64,000 bases of DNA from Neisseria sp. Marseille-Q6792 (GCF_943181435.1 NZ_OW969598.1:1426001-1490000); one strand, 5' to 3'; positions 17,600 to 26,872 are shown, counted from the first letter of the stretch. Made by a program: numbers and translations. Notes: a model not told the origin generated them from the letters alone.

Positions 17600-18829
17600 A
17601 TGCAACATCGTATTATAACCCTGCTCTGCATGGCAGGCATGGTATTCTCGACACAAACTTTGGCGGCAAATCTGAAGGTACGTCCGAATGCGCCGCAACG
17701 GTACACAGTCAAACAGGGCGACACCCTGTGGGGCATCTCCGGTAAATACCTGTACAGCCCGTGGCAATGGAGCCGCCTGTGGGGTGCAAACCGCAGCCAA
17801 ATCCACAATCCCAATCTGATTTATCCGGGTCAAGTTTTGGTGTTGCGCTACGTTAACGGCGAACCGCGCCTCAGCCTGGAACAGACAGACAACATCCCCG
17901 TCGTCAAAATGAGTCCGAATAAAGAAGTGTCCGGATACGGTATTCCCGCTATCGATGTCAACTTCTACCGCGTCTTTATGCAGCACCCGCAAATCGTTTC
18001 CCTCAAAGAAACCGCTGCCGCGCCGCGCCTGGTGGCGGGACCCGACAGCAGGATGCTGTATACCAAAGGAGACCGTGTTTACACTAAAGGGCTGCAAGAA
18101 CCGGGCCGCTACCTGACCTACCGTATCAATAAAAATATCACCGATCCGGATACGGGTAAATTCCTCGGACAAGAAGTCGCATTCAGCGGCATCGTGCGCG
18201 CTCTTCCCTATACCGATTCGGCACTCGAGCAACGCTCCGAACAGGCGGCAGAGCAGTTGAAAGACAACGAATACTACACCCGCGCCCATCCTCTGATTAC
18301 CCCGCTGCGCACCCATTCGATACAGCCGCTGGTGGTCGAAACCGCCATTTCCGAAATACAGCAGGGCGACTACCTGATGAAAATGCCGGAAGACACCGAC
18401 CGCTTCAACATGATACCGCATGAACCGTCCCGTCCGGTTCAGGCAAAAATCGTTTCCGTATTTGAAGGCACGGGGGTTGCCGGTCAGTTCCAAACCATTA
18501 CGATAGACAAAGGCGAAGCAGATGGTTTGGACAAAGGCACGGTATTGAGCCTGTACAAACGCAATAAGGTTATGAAAGTCGACCTCTCCAACAACTTGGC
18601 ACAAGCACCCAAGAGTAAAGACACGGTCGAGCTGATTTCCACTCCTGCGGAAGAAGTGGCCCTGGCAATGGTTTACCGCACCTCCGAACACCTGTCGTCC
18701 GCCATCATTCTGGAAAACATCTCCGATATTTCCATAGGCGACACCGCCGCCAATCCGGGACAGGATTTGGACAATATGCCGGATTCGAACCGCAGCCGCG
18801 TGAAGTTTGGCTTCGACCGCTCCGAATAA
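17600..18829 (+). CDS. LysM-domain cell-wall-associated protein
   Basis: 409 residues. A signal peptide (about 1-23) is followed by a LysM domain (YTVKQGDTLWGISGKYLY and onward, about 35-82) that binds peptidoglycan. The remaining 300 residues are beta-rich and match the LysM proteins that lie upstream of dprA/def in betaproteobacteria. The protein is presumably periplasmic. It is divergent from def-fmt with a 182-bp shared promoter region. Role is not established; a structural or cell-wall-remodelling function is likely. Confidence 0.85.
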   Translation: MQHRIITLLCMAGMVFSTQTLAANLKVRPNAPQRYTVKQGDTLWGISGKYLYSPWQWSRLWGANRSQIHNPNLIYPGQVLVLRYVNGEPRLSLEQTDNIPVVKMSPNKEVSGYGIPAIDVNFYRVFMQHPQIVSLKETAAAPRLVAGPDSRMLYTKGDRVYTKGLQEPGRYLTYRINKNITDPDTGKFLGQEVAFSGIVRALPYTDSALEQRSEQAAEQLKDNEYYTRAHPLITPLRTHSIQPLVVETAISEIQQGDYLMKMPEDTDRFNMIPHEPSRPVQAKIVSVFEGTGVAGQFQTITIDKGEADGLDKGTVLSLYKRNKVMKVDLSNNLAQAPKSKDTVELISTPAEEVALAMVYRTSEHLSSAIILENISDISIGDTAANPGQDLDNMPDSNRSRVKFGFDRSE

Positions 18830-18842
18830 TTCATCATCCGAC

Positions 18843-18885
18843 AAAAATGCCGTCTGAAACACCTTCCGTTTCAGACGGCATTTTT
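18843..18885. terminator. Shared bidirectional uptake-sequence terminator
   Basis: AAAAATGCCGTCTGAAAC with its inverted copy, flanked by A and T runs, between two converging genes. Confidence 0.8.
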
Positions 18886-18891
18886 CCATCT

Positions 18892-19554
18892 TCAATAAAA
18901 TATCCGCTTAGGCTTTTCCGATGTTTTTGAAATCTCCTGCAACGCCTGATTGAGCCCTTCCAAATCCAACGCCGTTTCCGAACTGCAGGCATCGCCGAAG
19001 ATGTTTTTATATTCCGCCGTCAGTTTCAACATCCCTTTGAACGCGCGCCCTTCCAAAGCCGCCGACAACTCGAAAATATCGGCGAACACGCGTCCATAGG
19101 TTTCACCCGAAGCAACCGCATCCGTGCCCAATGTGAACATGTCCATTTTTGCCAACTCGGCCGCAATCACACGCGCGTCTTCATCGTCAGGCAGCACTTC
19201 CGCCTTAAACCTGACCTGTTCCGCCATCCCTTTGCCGTGGTTTTTGACCAGCAGGGCGAGCATCTGCGGTTTATGTTCCAAATGCTGCAAAGAAGCGTGG
19301 AGAACCGGATGGATGCTTTCGTTCTGTATCATTTTTTCGCGGTAGAACTTTTCCGCCTTAACCTTTGAACGGGCGGATACGGCAGCCCACGCCAGCCACA
19401 CCAGCGCGACGGCGGACAATGCGGACAGAAGCGGGGGCAGCTCTTCAGTATAGGCTTTCTGATTGAACCAGATTTGCGCAGTCAAAAAACCGGCAAAGAA
19501 AATCAAGACATACAATATCGGTGCAAAGCGGCTTTGGATAGAAGCGTGCATCAT
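18892..19554 (-). CDS. Inner-membrane protein of unknown function
   Basis: 220 residues. Two hydrophobic helices near the N-terminus (about 11-30 and 40-60, with a WLAW motif) are followed by a soluble domain with a long helical middle. I do not recognise a family. It is transcribed in the same direction as pyrBI, 64 bp downstream of pyrI, but a link to pyrimidine synthesis is not evident. Confidence 0.75.
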   Translation of the reverse strand: MMHASIQSRFAPILYVLIFFAGFLTAQIWFNQKAYTEELPPLLSALSAVALVWLAWAAVSARSKVKAEKFYREKMIQNESIHPVLHASLQHLEHKPQMLALLVKNHGKGMAEQVRFKAEVLPDDEDARVIAAELAKMDMFTLGTDAVASGETYGRVFADIFELSAALEGRAFKGMLKLTAEYKNIFGDACSSETALDLEGLNQALQEISKTSEKPKRIFY

Positions 19555-19618
19555 TATTCCATTTCAAGTTGGCAAAATGGCGGCAGGCAAAATTCCGCCG
19601 CCGGGCTGCGGGAATCCG

Positions 19619-20077
19619 TCAGGCTTCCGCCACCGAATCCCGGCTGTAGGTTTTTTCGCAGTAGTGGCATTTCAGCCGCGTCTGCCCGTTGTGTTTTTTA
19701 ACATAAAACCGGCTTTTGACCGGCTCGCCATGGCTGGCGCAATTGGGGTTCGGGCAGCGGAACACTTCGGCGATTTCGTCGGGCAGGTTCAAATGCCGCT
19801 TCTGCACGACCTTGAAATTGTCGATGGTATTGACCACCGCTTCGGGGGCGAACAGGGCAAGGCGGTCGGCGGCTTTGTCGTCCAAGCACACGCCTTTGAT
19901 TTTGATGATGTCTTTGCTGCCTTGGGTTTTGCTGGGCAGGTTGAAGCCCACGGTTACCGCGTTGCCGTAGTGCAAAAGTTTGAACTGGCGCAGGATGGTC
20001 AGCCCCCTGCCGGCGGGAATATGGTCGATAACCGTACCTTTTTCAATGGCTTCGACACTGAGTTTCGGGGTTTCCAT
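19619..20077 (-). CDS. pyrI: Aspartate carbamoyltransferase regulatory chain
   Basis: 152 residues. An N-terminal allosteric domain ([19 protein letters not shown]) binds nucleotides. The C-terminal zinc domain has four cysteines: CPNPNC and, 26 residues on, CHYC. It assembles with PyrB into the c6r6 enzyme inhibited by CTP and activated by ATP. It lies 9 bp after pyrB. Confidence 0.96.
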   Translation of the reverse strand: METPKLSVEAIEKGTVIDHIPAGRGLTILRQFKLLHYGNAVTVGFNLPSKTQGSKDIIKIKGVCLDDKAADRLALFAPEAVVNTIDNFKVVQKRHLNLPDEIAEVFRCPNPNCASHGEPVKSRFYVKKHNGQTRLKCHYCEKTYSRDSVAEA

Positions 20078-20086
20078 ATCGGTTCC

Positions 20087-21007
20087 TCACACTTCTTCGT
20101 TCAACACCAGCGACAATATCGCCATACGCGCATAAACGCCGTTGGTCGCCTGCTCGAAATAATAGGCATGCGGCGTAGCATCGACATCGGGATGGATTTC
20201 GTCCACGCGCGGCAAAGGGTGCAGCACGCGCAGGTTCGGTTTGGCGCGGGCAAGCATGGATGCGTCGAGGTTGAATTTGCCTTGGATTTTGGCAAATTCC
20301 TGTTCGTCGAAACGTTCGCGCTGAACACGGGTCATATACAGGATATCCGCCCATTCCGCCGCTTCTTCCAAACTGCCGAGGATACGGTATCGGCAGCCGG
20401 CTTCGTCCAGCTCTTCGGTAATATAGTCGGGCATGGCCAGGCTGGGCGGCGAAACGAAGGCAAATTCACAATTCCAGCGTTTCAACGCCTGACAAAGCGA
20501 ATGCACGGTACGTCCGTATTTCAAGTCGCCCGCCATGGCGATTTTGAGCTTGTCCAAACGTCCCTGCGTTTCATAAATGGTAACCAGGTCGAGCAGCGTC
20601 TGACTGGGGTGCTGGTTCGTGCCGTCGCCGGCGTTGATAACGGGGACGCGCGAAAACTCCGCCGCCACACGCGCCGCGCCGTCTTTGGGGTGGCGCTGGA
20701 TGATGGCATCAGTATATCCGGAAATGATGCGGGCGGTATCGGCAAGCGTCTCGCCTTTTTTGGCACTGGTATTCGCGCCGTCCGAGAAACCGATAACTTT
20801 GCCGCCCAGCCGCTGCACCGCCGTTTCAAACGACAGCCTCGTGCGCGTGGACGGTTCAAAGAAGCACGAACCGATAAGTTTCCCTTCCAGCAGGTCGCCG
20901 CGCGGATGCGCCTTCAGCTTCAATGCCGTCTGAAGCAGGCATTCCAACTGTTCGCGCGACAAATCCGAAATCGAGATGATGTGCTGTCTGTAAAGCGGAT
21001 TAGGCAT
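20087..21007 (-). CDS. pyrB: Aspartate carbamoyltransferase catalytic chain
   Basis: 306 residues from the ATG at [12 protein letters not shown], the usual start. The carbamoyl-phosphate motif STRTRLSFE and the [10 protein letters not shown] motif are present. It condenses carbamoyl phosphate with aspartate, the committed step of pyrimidine synthesis. pyrB-pyrI is an operon. I see no clear pyrimidine-sensing attenuator in the 190-bp leader. Confidence 0.97.
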   Translation of the reverse strand: MPNPLYRQHIISISDLSREQLECLLQTALKLKAHPRGDLLEGKLIGSCFFEPSTRTRLSFETAVQRLGGKVIGFSDGANTSAKKGETLADTARIISGYTDAIIQRHPKDGAARVAAEFSRVPVINAGDGTNQHPSQTLLDLVTIYETQGRLDKLKIAMAGDLKYGRTVHSLCQALKRWNCEFAFVSPPSLAMPDYITEELDEAGCRYRILGSLEEAAEWADILYMTRVQRERFDEQEFAKIQGKFNLDASMLARAKPNLRVLHPLPRVDEIHPDVDATPHAYYFEQATNGVYARMAILSLVLNEEV

Positions 21008-21192
21008 TTTTGCCCCCCTTCCGTAAAAAACCCGCGCCAAGCAGGCATCCGGTTATGCGTCCACACCGCCCGAGTGTTTCAAAAAGCGGCAATACGCCGC
21101 GTATTATCGCACATTTGCCGCCGCAAAGTTTTACTGCACGAATCCTGTACTTTTCAGACGGCATATCCAAACACGCCCGCATAAGCATAAGG

Positions 21193-21198
21193 TATAAT
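21193..21198 (+). promoter_or_regulatory. -10 element upstream of the GNAT gene
   Basis: Perfect TATAAT 32 bp before the start codon of the DUF3579-GNAT gene; the -35 region is weak. Confidence 0.5.
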
Positions 21199-21229
21199 CG
21201 CGCCAGACATTTCTTTTCAGGAAGCCGCC

Positions 21230-22072
21230 ATGTTAGTCTGCAACCCTTACGAAGTCGTCATCCACGGCACAACGAGTTCCGGCAAGATTTTCCGTCCCAG
21301 CGACTGGGCGGAACGCCTGTGCGGCATTCTGTCCTCGTTTACCAAAGACAACAGGCTTTCCTACTCGAAATGGGTGCGCCCCATGCTGGTGGACAACATC
21401 CGCTGCGTCGCCGTCGATAAAAAACTGGAAACCGACAATCCCCAAATGTTCCGCTTCCTGATGGACTTTGCCGCCGACAACGACCTGCGCGTCATCGACT
21501 GCAAAGCCCTGCTTGAAGAACGCGAACAGGGCGGACAAAACGACCCTGCCGACGAACGCGTCCTGCTGGCACAGGCAATCGAAGAAAAACACGCCGCCGA
21601 GAAAGCACAGGAACAGACCGCCTCGGGCGCATCCTACATTTTGCGCGAAATCGGCGCGGACGACACCGCCACCGCCTTTGCAGCCTTGAGCGTTTTGCGT
21701 TCCGCCCTGACCGACATCAACCGCTTTACCGAACAGATCAACAAAATCCAACGTCCCGTCGGCTACCGCCTGCTGGGTATTTTTGAAGAAGGTAAATACA
21801 ATGCCGTCGCCGTCTGCGGTTTCCACGAAGCCTGCAACCTCGCCAGCGGCCGACATATCCATATCGACGACATCGTTACCCTGCCGCAAAGCCGCCACAA
21901 AGGTTATGCTTCGCGCCTGCTGGAAGAAGTCCGGAAAATCGGTGCGGAAACAGGGGTTACCAAAATCCACCTCAACGTCCACGTCAACCACGACCGTGCC
22001 GACGCGCACCGCCTGTATTTCAAAAACGGTTTTGAAATCTGCGCCTACCACTTCCGCTGCGACCCCAAATGA
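21230..22072 (+). CDS. DUF3579-GNAT fusion acetyltransferase
   Basis: 280 residues. The N-terminal part (about 1-95, NPYEVVIHGTTSSGKIFRPS and on) matches DUF3579. A charged linker follows. The C-terminal half is a GNAT domain with the acetyl-CoA loop LPQSRHKGYASRLL (about 220-235). Substrate is unknown. It is divergent from pyrB. A short lipoprotein gene overlaps its stop codon (ATGA), so the two are translationally coupled. Confidence 0.82.
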   Translation: MLVCNPYEVVIHGTTSSGKIFRPSDWAERLCGILSSFTKDNRLSYSKWVRPMLVDNIRCVAVDKKLETDNPQMFRFLMDFAADNDLRVIDCKALLEEREQGGQNDPADERVLLAQAIEEKHAAEKAQEQTASGASYILREIGADDTATAFAALSVLRSALTDINRFTEQINKIQRPVGYRLLGIFEEGKYNAVAVCGFHEACNLASGRHIHIDDIVTLPQSRHKGYASRLLEEVRKIGAETGVTKIHLNVHVNHDRADAHRLYFKNGFEICAYHFRCDPK

Positions 22073-22194
22073 AAACACTCCTCCTCATCTGCACCCTGTT
22101 GCCCCTTGCCGCCTGCACCACCTTTTCCGGACAAGGCGGCAGCCGGATTTACGGCGAAATCAAAACCGGTATCGAAACCCGGCACAGCCGTTAA
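22069..22194 (+). CDS. 41-residue lipoprotein
   Basis: Short gene: MKTLLLICTLLPLAACTTF, then 22 more residues ending ETRHSR. The LPLAAC lipobox follows a lysine and a hydrophobic core, so the mature protein would be a 26-residue lipid-anchored peptide. The ATG overlaps the upstream stop as ATGA and a terminator follows 3 bp after the TAA. Start context, coupling and lipobox support a real gene; function is unknown. Confidence 0.7.
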   Translation: MKTLLLICTLLPLAACTTFSGQGGSRIYGEIKTGIETRHSR

Positions 22195-22197
22195 AAA

Positions 22198-22233
22198 ATG
22201 CCGTCTGAACCCCGATGCTTCAGACGGCATTTC
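22198..22233 (+). terminator. Uptake-sequence terminator
   Basis: ATGCCGTCTGAA and TTCAGACGGCAT with a 9-nt loop, followed by T residues, immediately after the small lipoprotein gene. Confidence 0.75.
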
Positions 22234-22245
22234 ACAATATGCATT

Positions 22246-22755
22246 CTATTTTTCAACGTTGCCCGCCTTTGCAGCCCTGACCGAAACCGTCTGCAGCCTA
22301 TACCAGCCAAACAGCCTGACCACGCACAACACCGCCAGCCACGGCATACACAAAGCCGTCAGGACATAGCGCGCATTACCCGTATTAACCACATCAACGC
22401 CACGCATCAGCGACAACAGCGCGTTTGCCCACTCCCACACCGAAGGCACGCTGAACGCCAAAACAGCCACCAAACCCAACGTCCGGAATATTCCGATTTC
22501 CAAAACCTGCCGCCGCAACACCGAACGGTTGAGCAAAAACAAAACCACCAACCCGAAGCTGACCACCGCCGACATACCTCCGTTTGCAACAATCTGCAAA
22601 CTGTTGAACGCAATATCGGAGGTAACGGCCAATACGCCTTCAGAATCCGGCACGGCACGCTGCAAATCCAAACCCTGCAACACATTCAATACAAAACCGT
22701 ACACCAAATCCGCCAATACCACGCCTATCGGCAAAGCACTCAAAAGCCGCCACAT
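22246..22755 (-). CDS. Polytopic membrane protein of unknown function
   Basis: 169 residues from the ATG at MWRLLSALPIGVV; a TTG eight codons upstream would add residues. Four hydrophobic segments (about 5-25, 50-75, 85-110, 130-160) suggest a small inner-membrane protein. No family recognised. It converges on the GNAT-lipoprotein pair. Confidence 0.65.
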   Translation of the reverse strand: MWRLLSALPIGVVLADLVYGFVLNVLQGLDLQRAVPDSEGVLAVTSDIAFNSLQIVANGGMSAVVSFGLVVLFLLNRSVLRRQVLEIGIFRTLGLVAVLAFSVPSVWEWANALLSLMRGVDVVNTGNARYVLTALCMPWLAVLCVVRLFGWYRLQTVSVRAAKAGNVEK

Positions 22756-23014
22756 CTTTTCATCCGTCAAGCTGTTCAAAACTTTATTTTACCCGACCGT
22801 GCAGGCCGCCGAACAAAAATAAATTCAGCTTGAACCATCATGCTGCACCACACCGGCACCAATACAGGTAAAACATCAGTCCGCCTATTTAAACCATTTT
22901 TAAAATCAAACCATAAGATTCCGAACCAAGGGAAGTTCCATACGGACAACGCAAACCGACCGAACCCGACTCGCCGCTAAAACATTGCACACCCGATAAT
23001 CCGAGCCGTACACC

Positions 23015-23054
23015 ATGCCGTCTGAAACCGATACCGCTGGGTTTCAGACGGCAT
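23015..23054. terminator. Uptake-sequence hairpin in a 460-bp gap
   Basis: ATGCCGTCTGAAACC and its complement around a 10-nt loop. It stands alone in the gap between the membrane protein gene and the FadL-type gene. I see no gene in the rest of this gap. Confidence 0.6.
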
Positions 23055-23163
23055 CTTATTTGCCCTCCGCAGCAAACCAACCCAATCGGCACGCTTCGGC
23101 GAAGCCGAAAGAATTGTGCAAATTCGGCAACGTGGTATAGAATTGAGTGTCTATACTAAAGCG

Positions 23164-23189
23164 AAACAAGGCAGTCAACTGCCTTGTTT
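23164..23189. promoter_or_regulatory. Perfect 12-bp hairpin in the porin leader
   Basis: AAACAAGGCAGT is followed after 2 nt (CA) by its exact reverse complement, then a T-rich stretch. It lies 28 bp before the FadL-type start codon. It could be a transcription attenuator, a terminator for upstream reads, or an mRNA-stability structure. It is not an uptake-sequence pair. Confidence 0.55.
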
Positions 23190-23217
23190 ATTTGTCTGCC
23201 TTTTTACGGAAACCGAA

Positions 23218-24612
23218 ATGACCCCATCTACCCTGAAAAAAACCGTCCTGCTGCTCGGCACTGCCTTTGCCGCCGCATCCGTTCACGCATCCGGCTACCA
23301 CTTCGGCACACAGTCGGTCAACGCGCAAAGCACGGCAAATGCCGCCGCCGCAGAAGCCGCCGACGCATCAACCATCTTCTACAACCCTGCCGGTCTGACC
23401 AAACTCGACAGCAGCCAGATTTCCGTCAACGCCAACATCGTGCTGCCCAGCATCCGTTATGAAGCGGATTCCGCCACCGACTTTACCGGCATTCCCGTCC
23501 AAGGTTCGAAAAGCGGCAAAATCACCAAAACCACGGTTGCGCCCCACATCTACGGCGCATACAAAGTCAATGACGACGTAACTTTGGGTTTGGGCGTGTA
23601 CGTCCCCTTCGGCTCTGCCACCGAATACGAAAAAGATTCCGTGTTGCGCCACAACATCAACAAACTCGGTCTGACCAGCATCGCCGTCGAACCCGTCGCC
23701 GCGTGGAAACTCAACGAACGCCATTCCTTCGGCGCAGGCATCATCGCCCAACATACTTCCGCCGAGCTGCGCAAATATGCCGACTGGGGGATTAAAAATA
23801 AAGCGCAAATGCTGCAAGCAACACCTTCTAATCCTACTGCCGCTGCTCAAATCAAAGCCGACGGACACGCCGATGTCAAAGGCAGCGATTGGGGCTTCGG
23901 CTACCAACTGGCGTGGATGTGGGACATCAACGACCGCGCGCGCGTGGGTGTGAACTACCGTTCCAAAGTTTCACACACGCTCAAAGGCGATGCCGAATGG
24001 GCGGCAGACGGCGCAGCGGCGAAACAACTGTGGAATAGCAATATGCTCGCACCGCTCGGCTACACGCCAAGCGAAAAAGCCCGCGTCAAAATCGTAACGC
24101 CTGAGTCTTTGTCCGTACACGGCATGTACAAAGTGTCCGACAAAGCCGACCTGTTCGGCGACGTAACTTGGACGCGCCACAGCCGCTTCAATAAGGCGGA
24201 ACTGGTTTTTGAAAAAGAAAAAACCGTCGTCAAAGGCAAATCTGACCGCACCACCATCACGCCCAACTGGCGCAACACCTACAAAGTCGGCTTCGGCGGT
24301 TCTTATCAAATCAGCGAACCGCTGCAACTGCGCGCCGGCATCGCTTTTGACAAATCGCCCGTCCGCAACGCCGACTACCGCATGAACAGCCTACCCGACG
24401 GCAACCGCATCTGGTTCTCCGCCGGTATGAAATACCATATCGGCAAAAACCACGTCGTCGATGCCGCCTACACCCACATCCACATCAACGACACCAGCTA
24501 CCGCACGGCGAAGGCAAGCGGCAACGATGTGGACAGCAAAGGCGCGTCTTCCGCACATTTCAGAAACAAAGCCGACATCATCGGCCTGCAATACACCTAC
24601 AAATTCAAATAA
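23218..24612 (+). CDS. FadL/OmpP1-family outer-membrane protein
   Basis: 464 residues from the ATG at MTPSTLKKTVLLL; the frame is open 34 codons further upstream but that lacks a signal peptide. Signal cleavage is expected after VHASG. The mature N-terminus carries the FadL hatch motif (STANAAAAEAADASTIFYNP). The rest alternates as beta strands and ends in the aromatic-terminated strand LQYTYKFK. Family members take up long-chain fatty acids or other hydrophobic compounds across the outer membrane. It is single-gene with its own terminator. Confidence 0.9.
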   Translation: MTPSTLKKTVLLLGTAFAAASVHASGYHFGTQSVNAQSTANAAAAEAADASTIFYNPAGLTKLDSSQISVNANIVLPSIRYEADSATDFTGIPVQGSKSGKITKTTVAPHIYGAYKVNDDVTLGLGVYVPFGSATEYEKDSVLRHNINKLGLTSIAVEPVAAWKLNERHSFGAGIIAQHTSAELRKYADWGIKNKAQMLQATPSNPTAAAQIKADGHADVKGSDWGFGYQLAWMWDINDRARVGVNYRSKVSHTLKGDAEWAADGAAAKQLWNSNMLAPLGYTPSEKARVKIVTPESLSVHGMYKVSDKADLFGDVTWTRHSRFNKAELVFEKEKTVVKGKSDRTTITPNWRNTYKVGFGGSYQISEPLQLRAGIAFDKSPVRNADYRMNSLPDGNRIWFSAGMKYHIGKNHVVDAAYTHIHINDTSYRTAKASGNDVDSKGASSAHFRNKADIIGLQYTYKFK

Positions 24613-24636
24613 ACGGCTCGCCGTTTGATTGTAGAA

Positions 24637-24673
24637 ATGCCGTCTGAAACAGATTTCCGTTTCAGACGGCATT
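24637..24673 (+). terminator. Uptake-sequence terminator after the FadL-type gene
   Basis: AAATGCCGTCTGAAAC and its inverted copy around an 8-nt loop, 24 bp past the stop codon. Confidence 0.75.
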
Positions 24674-24756
24674 GTTTTAGGCTCGATTGAAAACGAAGCA
24701 GGAAAACACCGCCGCCATCCCCGTACAGACAGGAATGACGGGGTGCATTTTTGATA

Positions 24757-24911
24757 TATAGTGGATTAACAAAAACCGGTACGGCGTTGCCTCGCCTTAG
24801 CTCAAAGAGAACGATTCTCTAAGGTGCTGAAGCACCAAGTGAATCGGTTCCGTACTATTTGTACTGTCTGCGGCTTCGTCGCCTTGTCCTGATTTTTGTT
24901 AATCCACTATA
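24757..24911. repeat. Correia repeat-enclosed element, full length
   Basis: 155 bp bounded by inverted TATAGTGGATTAACAAAA termini and flanked by TA. The internal sequence is inverted relative to the other two copies in the window. These non-autonomous elements often carry promoter and IHF sites and RNase III-cleavable stems. It lies in the gap between two converging genes, so effects on transcript ends are more likely than on initiation. Confidence 0.9.
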
Positions 24912-24923
24912 TTCCACTGCAAC

Positions 24924-24958
24924 AATGCCGTCTGAACGCTTCCGTTTCAGACGGCATT
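24924..24958. terminator. Uptake-sequence terminator
   Basis: AATGCCGTCTGAA and TTCAGACGGCATT separated by about 9 nt, 22 bp past the 3' end of the gene transcribed from the right. Confidence 0.7.
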
Positions 24959-24979
24959 TTTATCCGGCAGCCGATACGC

Positions 24980-26719
24980 CTACCTCGGTATTCTATTAAA
25001 CATTTGCCAAACTGCCTTCATATCAAAACAATCGGAACGCTCGGGCAGCAAAACGGCGGCGGGCAGCTTGGTGATGCCGTTCAAACCGCGCGGGAACAGC
25101 GCAATCCGCTCTTTGCCCTTTTCTACATAATCCGCCCTACGGGTACGGACGGAAACCACTTCGCGGTGGCGGTAAAGCAGCGTGTTCATTTCGATATAGG
25201 CTTCGTTGTGGATGGCTGCCGACTGTTTCTGCAACACGTCAATCTGCCTGTTGAGCTTGTCGTTGGTTTTCATCAGCCTGTTGAAGAACGACGGTTGCTC
25301 CTGCAGTTTGGCGGTACAGGCTTCGATACTTTCCGATACCGGCCCGAACTGTTCGAGGTATTTTTCCAAACAGTTTTCCAAGTCGGTCAGGCAGCCGGCC
25401 ATCTTGCGGGAAAATTCTTCTTCAGGCTTTCCCTGCCGAATGGACAATATCTCGCGGCGGCGGTCTTCCATTGCGGAAATATAGGCGTTCATGCGGTCGG
25501 ACATATTTTCCACATCCCTGCTCATCCACAGCGCGGGCAGCAGGCGGAAGTTTTCAAACGAATTAAAGATGCCGCCGAAAGACTGGCGGAAGGCGATATA
25601 AATATATTTCAAATCTTCCTCGCCCTTCGCCATACGCGTAAGGCAATAGTAGAACGGATCGAGGACGGTGTCGCCCAACAACCGCTCGAATTGGTCCAAT
25701 CTGGCGGCAATCGCCTGCGTGCGTTCGACTTGCGCGGGGAATGGCGAAAACAACAGCGGCAGGGCTTTTTTGTCGTAGTTTTCCTCTATCCTGTCCATCA
25801 TATCGATAATTTCCCAGCTCACACCGGATTGTAGGGAAAGAATCTGTTTCAAACCGTTGGCAAAACGCAGGGCATCATTCTGAGTGATGTTGCGGACGGG
25901 GATATGGATGGCGGTGTAATAGCGGTTGTAGCTGGTATAAAGCTTGTCTTCCGACAGGAAGCGGCGCAGGGAAAACGGAATATCGTCGGTGTAATAAGGC
26001 GCGATGGCGAAGATGTATTTTGACGTTCGGATAACTTCCAACTGGCGGGCGCGCTGTTCGGCAAACAATACTTTGTCAAACACCGGTTCGGGCATCTGCT
26101 TCACTTCGCGCGGGCGCATCATCGGAAAACTGTTGCCGAGCAGGTGCGATTTTAGGAACACTTCGCAGATATAGGTACAGATGATGTCCGAATCGAGATT
26201 GCGGGTATTTTCGGGGATTTCCCATTTGGTTTTGTTTTTCAATACCGCAGCGGCGGCGTAGATGAATTCGGTTTTCAGAATCTGTTTGAAATTTTCCCGT
26301 GCGCGCTTGCCTCCGGTATCGACGTTTTTGATAACGGACAGCACGCTTTCGAGAATGTCGGCAATATAAACCGGCGATTCGCATTGCGCCAATACATTCA
26401 GGCGTTCCGCGATATGCCCCGCCAGCCGTTTGAGGTCGGGAATGGGAATATCCGTTGCCAAAGAAGAAAACGAAATGCGTTTTTTGGGAAGGTAAGTGAA
26501 AGAACCGTCGGCTTCGTTATAGCTTATGCCGTGTCGGGAAAGGATTTGCGTACAGGCGGCCTGACCGGCTTCGGGAGAAAGTGTTTTGAAGATTTCTGTC
26601 AGATTTTCCTGCCAATGGCAGTCGAGTTCGGGAAGGATTTGATTGAGTCTGAAGCGGACGGTGTAAGGGATAAGGTCTTGCTCGAAATGTTCATTTTGCG
26701 GGGGGGGGGGGTGATGCAT
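24980..26719 (-). CDS. Large unknown protein with a 5' poly-C tract (candidate phase-variable gene)
   Basis: 579 residues from ATG at MHHPPPPQNEHFEQ; ribosome site GAGGAGA sits 5 nt upstream, which decides this start over a longer frame. Codons 3-7 contain a run of 12 C that codes for four prolines. A change of one base would shift the frame at once. The protein is soluble-looking and helical, with a likely coiled coil near the C-terminus (LMKTNDKLNRQIDVLQKQSA). No signal peptide, membrane segment or family is recognised. In this sequence the frame is ON. Slippage at poly-C tracts is the usual Neisseria phase-variation mechanism; here it is inferred. Confidence 0.8.
   Translation of the reverse strand: MHHPPPPQNEHFEQDLIPYTVRFRLNQILPELDCHWQENLTEIFKTLSPEAGQAACTQILSRHGISYNEADGSFTYLPKKRISFSSLATDIPIPDLKRLAGHIAERLNVLAQCESPVYIADILESVLSVIKNVDTGGKRARENFKQILKTEFIYAAAAVLKNKTKWEIPENTRNLDSDIICTYICEVFLKSHLLGNSFPMMRPREVKQMPEPVFDKVLFAEQRARQLEVIRTSKYIFAIAPYYTDDIPFSLRRFLSEDKLYTSYNRYYTAIHIPVRNITQNDALRFANGLKQILSLQSGVSWEIIDMMDRIEENYDKKALPLLFSPFPAQVERTQAIAARLDQFERLLGDTVLDPFYYCLTRMAKGEEDLKYIYIAFRQSFGGIFNSFENFRLLPALWMSRDVENMSDRMNAYISAMEDRRREILSIRQGKPEEEFSRKMAGCLTDLENCLEKYLEQFGPVSESIEACTAKLQEQPSFFNRLMKTNDKLNRQIDVLQKQSAAIHNEAYIEMNTLLYRHREVVSVRTRRADYVEKGKERIALFPRGLNGITKLPAAVLLPERSDCFDMKAVWQMFNRIPR
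26700..26711 (-). repeat. 12-base homopolymeric C tract (G on the plus strand)
   Basis: Twelve G on the plus strand (C in the coding strand), eight bases after the start codon's first base of the 579-residue gene. Tracts this long in Neisseria are normally unstable. Confidence 0.92.
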
Positions 26720-26844
26720 AATGTCTCCTCGATATGGATGGAACTTTTTAACTTTACGGCAAATTGCCGATTCTATCGTATTTCCTTTTCGGTTGAAACT
26801 CCGCCACTTGGACATCTGTCCTTCGGGGCGGCAGGATCAGACTT

Positions 26845-26872
26845 TATAGTGGATTAACAAAAATCAGGACAA
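26845..26872. repeat. Half Correia element (one terminus only)
   Basis: TATAGTGGATTAACAAAA followed by ATCAGGACAA matches one end of the full Correia elements. The match then stops and no second terminus follows. It lies upstream of the poly-C gene on its promoter side. Confidence 0.7.

Noticed and set aside
17579-18895. 438-codon minus-strand open frame
   Set aside because: Antisense to the LysM protein, whose signal peptide and LysM motif are convincing.
19463-21184. 573-codon plus-strand open frame
   Set aside because: Antisense to pyrI and pyrB.
21041-21229. Pyrimidine attenuator or PyrR site upstream of pyrB
   Set aside because: No leader peptide with U-rich attenuator or conserved PyrR stem could be identified.
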